Part shown: one piece after another, positions 7,417 to 13,140 of the stretch | How the letters are laid out: each line of letters opens with the position of its first letter | How positions within the stretch are numbered: the stretch's first letter is position 1 | Source of the DNA: an uncultured Oscillibacter sp. | GTDB lineage: Bacteria > Bacillota > Clostridia > Oscillospirales > Oscillospiraceae | NCBI GenBank assembly: GCA_946183715.1 | Contig: CAMHDB010000020.1 | Location: forward strand, 1 to 13,140 | Direction: 5' to 3' | Length of the DNA stretch: 13,140 bases | Notes under the pieces: model-generated | What the model was told of the DNA's origin: nothing | The model's input: the letters and a program-made list of their open reading frames with translations, nothing else | Databases searched by the model: none | Program-made: the position numbers and the translations under genes

Positions 7417-9162
7417 TTACGCCTCCCCTCCGGTACTCTCGAACGCGCCGAACTTGCAAAGTTGCGTACACACGCCACAGCCTACACACAGCGTCGCGTC
7501 GACATGGGCTTTGCCGCCCTGTATCGAAATCGCCGGACAGCCGATTTTCATGCACGACTTACAGCCCACACACTTTTCGGTGTTGACTTTCAGGGGCGGC
7601 TTGTGCTTTACGTACTTCAACAGCGCGCACGGACGCCGCGAGATAATCACCGACGGTTCCTCCGCCGCGAGTTCTTCCTTGACGGCCTTCTCCGTCTCCG
7701 CGAGGTCGTAGGGGTCGACGACGCGCACGCGCCGGAATCCCATGGCGCGGCAGAGGCTTTCGAGGTCGATTTTCCCGGCGGGGTCGCCCTTGATATTGTA
7801 GCCCGTCGTGGGGTTCTGCTGGTGTCCGGTCATGCCCGTGATGGAGTTGTCGAGGATAATCACCGTGCTGTCGGACTGGTTGTAGGCGATATTTGCAAGT
7901 CCGGTCATGCCGGAGTGCATAAAGGTGGAATCGCCGATAACCGCGACGGTTTTATGTTCGCTCTCCGCGCCAAGGGCCTTATTAAAGCCGTGTATGGCGC
8001 TGACGGACGCGCCCATGCAGAGCGTCATTTCCATCGCCGAGAGCGGCGCGACGGCCCCCAGCGTGTAACAGCCGATATCGCCGAGGACGGTACATTTCAG
8101 CTTGTTGAGCGTGTGGAACAGCCCCCTGTGCGGACAGCCCGCGCACATGACGGGCGGGCGCGGCGGAATCGGCTCGTCCAGCGACTTCCCGCTGTGGACG
8201 GGCAGTCCGAGTTTTTCCGCGACGAGGTTCTGTGAATACTCTCCCAGCGGGGGGAATTTCTCCTTCCCGACGCATTCCAGCCCGATTTCCCGGCAGAAGG
8301 TTTCCAGAAAGCCGTCGAGTTCCTCGACGACGACTAAAGAATCGACGGAGGCGGCGAACGCGCGGATTTTCTTTTCGGGCAGGGGCCAGACCATGCCGAG
8401 TTTCAAGACCGGGTAGCGGTCTCCGCACACCTCTTTTACGTACTGGTAACAGGTCGACGACGTAAGAAGGCCGATAGTATTTTCCTCTCCGGGTTCCGCG
8501 CGGTTCAAGTCCGACGTTTCCGCGAACTCCGCCAGCCTGCGCATACGCTCCTCTACGACCGGGTGACGCCGAATCGCGTTGCCGGGCATCATGACGTACT
8601 TGCCGATATTCTTCTCGTAAGGCCTCGCGGGCGGCGTGGTACGCTCCCCGGTCTCCACGACCGACTGCGAGTGTGCGATACGCGTACACATTTTCAGCAG
8701 TACGGGGCAGTCGAACGCCTCGGAGATTTCGTAGGCCTTCATGGCGAACGCGCGGCCCTCCGCCGAATCGGACGGCTCCAGCATGGGGAGTTTGGCCGAG
8801 CGGGCGTAGTGCCGGGAATCCTGCTCGTTTTGCGACGAGTGCATGCCGGCGTCGTCGGCGACGGCAATCACCATTCCGGCGTTGACGCCCGTATAGGACA
8901 CCGTGAAAAGCGGGTCGGCGGCCACGTTCAGGCCTACGTGTTTCATGCCGCAGAAGCTACGCTTCCCGGCCAGACTTGCCCCGAACGCCGTCTCCATAGC
9001 TACTTTTTCGTTCGGTGCCCACTCGCAGTAGATTTCGTCGTACCTCGCGGCCTCCTCGGTGATTTCCGTACTCGGCGTGCCCGGGTAGCTGGATACCACC
9101 GCGCAGCCCGCCTCGTACAGTCCGCGGGCAACCGCCGCGTTGCCCAACATCAGTTGTCTCAT
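7417..9162 (-). CDS. iorA: Indolepyruvate:ferredoxin oxidoreductase, alpha subunit
   Basis: The large catalytic subunit of IorAB, 581 residues from the chosen start, cytoplasmic and oxygen-sensitive. Numbering from an in-frame ATG at 9168 (two residues longer): a pyrimidine-binding domain in the N-terminal third with SYPGTPSTE (27-35), and a thiamine diphosphate domain with MCAGCPHRG (341-349) and GDSTFMHSGMTGLANIAYN (412-430) running to LDNSITGMTGHQQNP (439-453). A C-terminal ferredoxin domain has two 4Fe-4S motifs: Cys533/536/539/544, with the four-residue gap before the last Cys, and Cys561/564/567/571. No cofactor residue appears to be missing. I prefer the ATG at 9162 because GAGG lies 8 bases upstream; from 9168 the gap is only 2 bases. 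It begins about 22 bases after the TrpR-like gene and is followed by iorB after two bases. Confidence 0.94.
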   Translation of the reverse strand: MRQLMLGNAAVARGLYEAGCAVVSSYPGTPSTEITEEAARYDEIYCEWAPNEKVAMETAFGASLAGKRSFCGMKHVGLNVAADPLFTVSYTGVNAGMVIAVADDAGMHSSQNEQDSRHYARSAKLPMLEPSDSAEGRAFAMKAYEISEAFDCPVLLKMCTRIAHSQSVVETGERTTPPARPYEKNIGKYVMMPGNAIRRHPVVEERMRRLAEFAETSDLNRAEPGEENTIGLLTSSTCYQYVKEVCGDRYPVLKLGMVWPLPEKKIRAFAASVDSLVVVEELDGFLETFCREIGLECVGKEKFPPLGEYSQNLVAEKLGLPVHSGKSLDEPIPPRPPVMCAGCPHRGLFHTLNKLKCTVLGDIGCYTLGAVAPLSAMEMTLCMGASVSAIHGFNKALGAESEHKTVAVIGDSTFMHSGMTGLANIAYNQSDSTVIILDNSITGMTGHQQNPTTGYNIKGDPAGKIDLESLCRAMGFRRVRVVDPYDLAETEKAVKEELAAEEPSVIISRRPCALLKYVKHKPPLKVNTEKCVGCKSCMKIGCPAISIQGGKAHVDATLCVGCGVCTQLCKFGAFESTGGEA

Positions 9163-9184
9163 GTTCATTCCCTCACAATTTCCG

Positions 9185-9508
9185 TCAAGATGACTCCTCT
9201 TCGGGCGTGCGCCGGAAGCGTTCGCGGAAAATCACGTCCCGCATGACGCCGCCCGCGCCGCCGTCCAGCATCGAACGCCGTACCCGGCTGACCGTCGCAC
9301 TGCTCGCCCCGGTTTTCGCCAGAATTTCGGAGTAGACTTCGCCGCGCTCCAGTTCTACCGCCACTTCAAAGCGCTGTTCCATGCTCCGTAATTCTATCGG
9401 CGTACACAGGTCTTGAAAAAAACGGGTACACTCGTCGAGGTCTCTGAGGTTCAGGATGGTCTCATAAAGGCCCATATTCGGTTCTCTGTGTTTTCGATTC
9501 CCGCCCAT
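9185..9508 (-). CDS. TrpR-like (YerC/YecD family) DNA-binding regulator
   Basis: A small helical protein of 107 residues resembling the YerC/YecD family within the Trp-repressor superfamily. Recognisable parts are LRDLDECTRFFQDLCTPIEL at 21-40, MEQRFEVAVELERGEVY at 43-59 and a helix-turn-helix at about 57-79 ending in TGASSATVSRVRRSM. In TrpR such a protein binds DNA when tryptophan occupies the pocket; whether this branch binds tryptophan is not known. The open frame extends to 9610, but the ATG at 9508 has an AAAGGGG site 8 bases upstream and lies after the promoter. An internal ATG at 9475 is a weaker option. It is the first gene of the operon, directly before iorA, whose enzyme uses the tryptophan-derived indolepyruvate. 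That makes autoregulated control of aromatic metabolism a reasonable inference. Confidence 0.85.
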   Translation of the reverse strand: MGGNRKHREPNMGLYETILNLRDLDECTRFFQDLCTPIELRSMEQRFEVAVELERGEVYSEILAKTGASSATVSRVRRSMLDGGAGGVMRDVIFRERFRRTPEEESS

Positions 9509-9555
9509 AGCTTCCGCCCCTTTCGTGTTCCGCCGGGAATGCCGCGTTCGGTTGT

Positions 9556-9584
9556 ATTGTAGCACATCCGCCCCGGAAGGTAAA
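9556..9584 (-). promoter_or_regulatory. Main promoter of the TrpR-like-iorAB operon
   Basis: On the minus strand: TTTACC (9584-9579), a 17-base spacer and TACAAT (9561-9556). The -35 is imperfect (four of six), the -10 good. Transcription would start near 9549, giving a leader of about 40 bases, too short for a T-box or riboswitch. No CTAG-type TrpR operator is visible here. Confidence 0.6.
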
Positions 9585-9589
9585 CTCTT

Positions 9590-9860
9590 TTTTGCGCGAA
9601 TCGCGGTCAAAGTCTGGCGGGGGCGTATCTGAACATCAGGGCTGTCTCAAAACGGGAATCCGCCCCAAGCGCCTGCCGTGGTTTTGTCTCCCCGTCCCTA
9701 TGCGACGCCCCGCCGTACAGGGCGGCTGAAAACCGGACGTTTTCAGTAAAGTTGCCGCTGATTCTCCCGCCGGGAATCCCTCGAAAGCCTCCCCGCGTCA
9801 ACGGGGAAAGTGGCCCGGAGGGGGCTTTGCCACATACTTGCCAAAAAAAGAAAAGTTGCA
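9590..9860. repeat. Palindrome-rich, repeat-like intergenic block without a convincing gene
   Basis: About 270 bases between the divergent ior and rnf promoters hold no supported gene. They contain several inverted repeats: CTGAAAAC/GTTTTCAG (9726-9733 with 9739-9746), CCCCG/CGGGG (9791-9795 with 9802-9806), AAAGCC/GGCTTT (9784-9789 with 9823-9828) and GTGGC/GCCAC (9810-9814 with 9829-9833). There is also a 9-base direct repeat CGGGAATCC (9653-9661 and 9771-9779). This density of nested palindromes looks like a dispersed intergenic repeat or the remnant of a small non-autonomous element. Copies elsewhere in the genome cannot be checked from this window. Confidence 0.45.
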
Positions 9861-9863
9861 TAC

Positions 9864-9892
9864 TAGACATTTCTGTCTGTGTGGTGTACAAT
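9864..9892 (+). promoter_or_regulatory. Promoter of the rnf operon with overlapping inverted repeat
   Basis: TAGACA (9864-9869), a 17-base spacer and TACAAT (9887-9892). Transcription would start near 9899, about 60 bases before rnfC. An inverted repeat AGACA-N4-TGTCT (9865-9878) overlaps the -35 and enters the spacer, a position where a bound protein would block RNA polymerase. Confidence 0.65.
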
Positions 9893-9958
9893 GGGCGTGT
9901 TATGCGGCAGCAGTCCATAGCGACAGGCACCGTGTCAAGGAGAAAATGAGGTGAAAAA

Positions 9959-11326
9959 ATGGCAAATGCGTTCTTTGGCGGCGTTCATCCCCACGACATG
10001 AAGGCCGCAACCAATGAGAAAGCCATACAACAACTCCCGCCCCCGCCGGAAGTCGTGATTCCGATGTCCATGCACTTCGGCGCGCCGTGTACCCCGACGG
10101 TCAGGAAGGGCGACCGCGTGAAAGTCGGGCAGAAAATCGGGGAGTTCCGCGGACTGGGCGCGCCGATTCACGCGAGCGTGTCCGGGACGGTCAAGGCCGT
10201 CGAGCCGCGCCCGTACAGCATGGGCGGAAACATGATGTCGGTCGTCATCACGAACGACTTTCAGGACGAGCTAAGCGAGGAAGTACAGGCCCCCGCCGAC
10301 CCCGACGCGCTGAGCGTCGAGGAGATGGTCGAGGCCGTCAAAAACGCCGGAATCGTGGGCATGGGCGGCGCGACGTTCCCGACGCACGTCAAGATTTCCA
10401 GCGGAATCGGCAAAGTCGACACCGTGATTATCAACGGGGCCGAGTGCGAGCCGTACATCACAGGCGACCACCGTACCATGCTGGAGCGCCCCGGGGAGAT
10501 TATCGGCGGGGCGGCGTACCTTGCGAAAATGTTCGGCGTCGACAAGGTGATTATCGGCGTCGAGGACAACAAGCAGAACGGTATTGAGAGCATGAACCGG
10601 GTCATAGCCGAGCGGAACGCGCCCGTAGAAGTACGCGCTCTCGCGTGCCGGTACCCGCAGGGCGGCGAAAAACAGCTCTGTCAGGCGATTACCGGGAAGC
10701 AGGTACCCCCGGGCGGACTGCCGTCGAATATCGGCTGCGCCGTGTTCAACATCAACACGACTTGCGCCATTTACCGCGCCATCAAGGACGGTATGCCCGT
10801 CGTGAAAAAGATTGTGACGGTCGCGGGTTCGGGCGTCGCGGAGCCGAAAAACATCGAATGCCCGATTGGTACTCCCGTCTCCCGTCTGTTCGACGAGTGC
10901 GGCGGACTGGACGAACGCACTTATAAACTCGTCATGGGCGGGCCTATGATGGGCCTAGCCCAGTACACGGCGGAGGTACCCGTAGGCAAGGGAACGGGCG
11001 CTATGCTGGCGTTCTGCGCCGACGAGGAGCAGACCGTAGAACACCCGCAGTGTATCCGTTGCGGGAAGTGCGTGGCGGCGTGCCCGATGCACCTCGAACC
11101 GCTGTTTATGTACCAGTACGCGTCAAAGGACATGCTCGACGAGTTGAACGAGGCCCACGTCATGGACTGCATGGAGTGCGGCGCGTGTGCGTATGCCTGT
11201 CCGGCGCGCATGCACCTTACGCATATGTTCAAGTACGGCAAGCAGAAGCTCAAGAACAAAATGGCCGCCGACCGCGCGGCGGCGGAGGCCAAAAAGGCCG
11301 CGAAAAAGGAGGCTGTGGCGAAATGA
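9959..11326 (+). CDS. rnfC: Rnf complex subunit RnfC
   Basis: The peripheral iron-sulfur subunit (455 residues) of the Rnf complex, which moves electrons from reduced ferredoxin to NAD+ while pumping Na+ or H+ out. RnfC sits on the cytoplasmic face and carries the NADH/FMN site. The N-terminal FFGGVHPHDMK leads into a biotinyl-like fold (about 30-100). The Rossmann-type part has GMGGATFPTHVK (134-145) and NGAECEPYITGDHR (159-172). Two 4Fe-4S motifs lie at Cys365/368/371/375 and Cys404/407/410/414. A lysine- and alanine-rich tail follows; it is short compared with the long repeats of proteobacterial RnfC. The ATG at 9959 has GAGGTG 5 bases upstream, with an AAGGAG further up. It overlaps rnfD by four bases. 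Confidence 0.95.
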   Translation: MANAFFGGVHPHDMKAATNEKAIQQLPPPPEVVIPMSMHFGAPCTPTVRKGDRVKVGQKIGEFRGLGAPIHASVSGTVKAVEPRPYSMGGNMMSVVITNDFQDELSEEVQAPADPDALSVEEMVEAVKNAGIVGMGGATFPTHVKISSGIGKVDTVIINGAECEPYITGDHRTMLERPGEIIGGAAYLAKMFGVDKVIIGVEDNKQNGIESMNRVIAERNAPVEVRALACRYPQGGEKQLCQAITGKQVPPGGLPSNIGCAVFNINTTCAIYRAIKDGMPVVKKIVTVAGSGVAEPKNIECPIGTPVSRLFDECGGLDERTYKLVMGGPMMGLAQYTAEVPVGKGTGAMLAFCADEEQTVEHPQCIRCGKCVAACPMHLEPLFMYQYASKDMLDELNEAHVMDCMECGACAYACPARMHLTHMFKYGKQKLKNKMAADRAAAEAKKAAKKEAVAK

Positions 11327-12345
11327 CGACGGATTACAAGAGCCTGAAACTTATCGCGACATCCTCCCCGCACATCCGCGGAGAGCAGACGACACAAACC
11401 ATCATGCGCGACGTGCTCATTGCGCTGTGTCCGGCGTTGCTGTTCGCGTGTTACAACTTCGGCGTGCGGGCGCTGTCCGTGACGGCCTTCTCGGCGGCGG
11501 CCTGCGTATTCTTTGAGTGGGGCTACCGCCGCCTCATGCACAAGCCGCAATCCGTGAACGACCTCAGCGCCGTCGTGACGGGCGTCCTGCTGGCGTTCGT
11601 CTGCCCCGTGCAGATTCCCTACTGGACGATTCTAATCGGCGACTTCTTCGCCATCGTACTCGTGAAGCAGTTATTCGGCGGAATCGGGTGCAACTTCGTC
11701 AACCCGGCCCTCGCCGGACGCGCCGCCTTACTCGCAAGCTACGCCGGGACTATGACGACATGGGCGAACCCTGTCGGGAAATTCGCCGCCGTGCTGGGCA
11801 GTACCGCCGACGTGACGACCACCGCGACGCCGCTGGCGCAACTCAAGGGCGGAACCGCCGCGTTCCTGATGAGCAAGTACAGCGTCGGCGACATGTTCCT
11901 CGGCACGATTCCGGGTTCTGTCGGGGAAGTCTCGACGCTCGCCCTGCTGATTGGCTTCGCGTGGCTGTTGTACCGGAAGATTATCAACTGGCAGACGCCC
12001 GTTTTCTACGTGGGCACCGTGGCCGTACTGGCGTTGCTGTTCCCGCGCGGCGGCGTCGGAAACTTCGACTGGATGATTTACAACGTACTCGGCGGCGGCC
12101 TCATGCTCGGCGCGATTTTCATGGCCACCGACTACGCCACGTCGCCCGTCACCGCGAAAGGACAGGCCATCTTCGGCGTCGGTTGCGGACTGTTTACAAT
12201 CGCAATCCGCTATTTCGGCTCCTACAATGAAGGCGTGTGCTATTCTATTATGGTGATGAATCTGTTCGTTCCTCTGATTGACCGCTATGTGAAACCGCCG
12301 CGCTTCGGCGTGGTCAAAGAATCCGAAAAGGAGGCGACAGCATGA
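11323..12345 (+). CDS. rnfD: Rnf complex subunit RnfD
   Basis: An integral membrane subunit of 340 residues with about nine or ten hydrophobic segments, part of the ion-translocating core. It begins KLIATSSPHIRGEQTTQTIMRDV, typical of RnfD. The segment VTTTATPL at 164-171 matches the site where RnfD and NqrB bind FMN covalently to a threonine, here probably Thr169. Conserved helices include GGIGCNFVNPALAGRAAL (119-136) and FMATDYATSPVTAKGQ (266-281). The open frame extends upstream through rnfC, but the ATG at 11323 overlaps the rnfC TGA (ATGA) and has AAGGAGG 10 bases upstream. It also overlaps rnfG by four bases, so C, D and G are probably translationally coupled. Confidence 0.95.
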   Translation: MTTDYKSLKLIATSSPHIRGEQTTQTIMRDVLIALCPALLFACYNFGVRALSVTAFSAAACVFFEWGYRRLMHKPQSVNDLSAVVTGVLLAFVCPVQIPYWTILIGDFFAIVLVKQLFGGIGCNFVNPALAGRAALLASYAGTMTTWANPVGKFAAVLGSTADVTTTATPLAQLKGGTAAFLMSKYSVGDMFLGTIPGSVGEVSTLALLIGFAWLLYRKIINWQTPVFYVGTVAVLALLFPRGGVGNFDWMIYNVLGGGLMLGAIFMATDYATSPVTAKGQAIFGVGCGLFTIAIRYFGSYNEGVCYSIMVMNLFVPLIDRYVKPPRFGVVKESEKEATA

Positions 12346-12974
12346 GCGCAGAAGTCAAGGAAAACGCGAAAGTCAGCATGAACCCGAAATACATCGCCAC
12401 ATTGACTGTCCGGCTGTTCGGGACTTGTCTCGTTGTCGCGTTTCTGCTGGGGCTGGTCAATATGGTGACGCTCCCGAATATCACGGCCCGCAAAAAGGCC
12501 GCCACCGACGCCGCCTTGAAACAGGTCGTGGAGAATCCGGACGCCTCCGAATTTTCGGACGCCCTCGAACTCTCCGACGACATGACGGCGGCGGCGTCCG
12601 GGGCCGGGGCGACGCTCTCGGCACTCTACGCCGTCTCGGAGGGTGACGCCCCCGCCGGCTATGCCTTTACGGTCGTTTCCAGCGGCTCGCAGGGCAATAT
12701 TGAAATGATGGTCGGCGTCGACGAGGCCGACGTGGTGACGGGCGTCTCGATTGTCAGCAACTCGGAAACGCCGGGAATCGGGTCGAAAGTCATGGGCAAC
12801 GAACCCACCGCGAGCGGTACGCCCGTACTTGACCAGTTTATAGGCAAGTCGCCGGAGGACGGCGCGCTGACGGTCGGCGGGAATATCGACGGAATCAGCG
12901 GCGCGACGGTCTCTTCGCGCGGCGTGACGACGGGCGTCAATGCCGCGCTGGCGGTCGCCGCCCTGATGGACTAA
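12342..12974 (+). CDS. rnfG: Rnf complex subunit RnfG
   Basis: A 210-residue subunit with one N-terminal membrane helix (about 20-44) and a domain outside the membrane that carries covalently bound FMN. The attachment motif SGATVSS is seen at 186-192, with Thr189 as likely acceptor. SNSETPGIGSKV (139-150), another family hallmark, lies before it. An alanine- and serine-rich stretch at 66-92 is probably a flexible linker. The ATG at 12342 overlaps the rnfD stop, with AGGAGG 7 bases upstream. RnfE follows after 12 bases. Gene order C-D-G-E is that of rnfCDGEAB operons, so rnfA and rnfB are expected beyond the right edge. Confidence 0.94.
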   Translation: MSAEVKENAKVSMNPKYIATLTVRLFGTCLVVAFLLGLVNMVTLPNITARKKAATDAALKQVVENPDASEFSDALELSDDMTAAASGAGATLSALYAVSEGDAPAGYAFTVVSSGSQGNIEMMVGVDEADVVTGVSIVSNSETPGIGSKVMGNEPTASGTPVLDQFIGKSPEDGALTVGGNIDGISGATVSSRGVTTGVNAALAVAALMD

Positions 12975-12986
12975 GGAGGCGTAACG

Positions 12987-13140
12987 ATGGATTTCAAAAC
13001 CCAATTCAAAGAGGGCCTCATCACCAATAACCCCGTACTCGTACAGCTCCTCGGCCTCTGCTCTACGATGGCTATCACGACTTCCTTCTTTAACGGCCTC
13101 GGCATGGGTATCGCCGTGACGATTATCCTGACCCTCTCCA
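12987..13140 (+). CDS. rnfE: Rnf complex subunit RnfE, N-terminal part (cut by window edge)
   Basis: The first 51 residues of an integral membrane subunit that, with RnfA, forms the symmetrical membrane core holding an iron-sulfur centre. The visible part, including ITNNPVLVQLLGLCSTMAIT and a following small-residue-rich helix, matches the RnfE/NqrD start. Cys25 in GLCSTMA corresponds to the conserved cysteine of the first helix that takes part in iron binding in this family. The ATG at 12987 has AAGGAGG 7 bases upstream (12973-12979), overlapping the rnfG stop. The reading frame is open to the edge. Confidence 0.9.
   Translation, partial: MDFKTQFKEGLITNNPVLVQLLGLCSTMAITTSFFNGLGMGIAVTIILTLS

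Noticed and set aside
7462..8235. Plus-strand open frame (257 codons) opposite iorA
   Set aside because: Composition is arginine-rich and without family motifs, and the opposite strand encodes the thiamine and iron-sulfur motifs of IorA. The same holds for the plus-strand frames at 6950-7711 and 8563-9246.
9509..9556. T-box or tryptophan attenuator in front of the ior operon
   Set aside because: The predicted leader is only about 40 bases long, with no T-box sequence, no leader peptide rich in Trp codons and no alternative hairpins.
9607..9930. Minus-strand open frame of 107 codons in the divergent region
   Set aside because: No ribosome binding site, its start overlaps the rnf promoter, the composition is odd, and it runs through palindromes. 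Treated as part of the repeat-like block.
9945..9953. Two-codon upstream frame ATG AGG TGA before rnfC, behind AAGGAG
   Set aside because: The AAGGAG is only 3 bases from this ATG, and the GAGGTG within it is a well-spaced site for rnfC. It is more likely a bipartite binding site than a regulatory mini-gene.
1..13140. CRISPR array, tRNA, rRNA, phage or intact transposase genes
   Set aside because: No regularly spaced repeats, cloverleaf-like sequences, rRNA motifs or transposase motifs were recognised on either strand.

Overview
The window is GC-rich bacterial DNA with short intergenic gaps, strong AGGAGG-type ribosome binding sites, ATGA stop/start overlaps and near-consensus sigma-70-type promoters. 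Its gene content points to a strictly anaerobic bacterium that ferments amino acids: indolepyruvate:ferredoxin oxidoreductase, an Rnf ferredoxin:NAD+ complex, an NhaC-type antiporter and a sodium:solute symporter. Synergistota or a high-GC Clostridia-type Firmicute fit best. This placement is inference, because no rRNA or other marker gene is present.

Layout. (1) 1-489, minus: the N-terminal part of an NhaC-family Na+/H+ antiporter, cut by the window edge, with its own promoter at 584-611. (2) 766-2400, plus: a class I adenylate-forming acyl-CoA synthetase of unknown substrate, with a promoter at 676-704. (3) A perfect palindrome at 2403-2442 that can terminate transcription from both sides. 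(4) 2441-4836, minus: a two-gene operon of a sodium:solute symporter and an amidohydrolase joined by an ATGA overlap, with a promoter at 4881-4909. (5) 5014-9508, minus: an aromatic 2-oxoacid cluster transcribed in the order TrpR-like regulator, iorA, iorB, paaK, tandem-ACT protein. A main promoter lies at 9556-9584, a second promoter overlaps the end of iorB, and a terminator lies at 4974-5003. (6) 9509-9958: a 450-bp divergent intergenic region with both promoters and a palindrome-rich, repeat-like block. (7) 9959-13140, plus: rnfC, rnfD, rnfG and the start of rnfE, running off the right edge.

How the genes may work together. IorAB interconverts aryl pyruvates with aryl-acetyl-CoA, CO2 and reduced ferredoxin. 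PaaK joins free aryl acetates to CoA at the cost of ATP. In the degradative direction the ferredoxin produced would feed Rnf, which exports Na+ (or H+) while reducing NAD+. In the reverse direction PaaK plus IorAB would salvage aryl acids into aromatic amino acids. A TrpR-family regulator at the head of the operon and an ACT-domain protein at its tail suggest control by aromatic amino acids. The Na+ gradient would also serve the symporter and the NhaC antiporter.

No tRNA, rRNA, CRISPR array, intact insertion sequence or phage gene was seen. I found no clearly novel system. The most unusual features are the aromatic cluster with two likely ligand-sensing proteins and the repeat-like block in front of rnfC.
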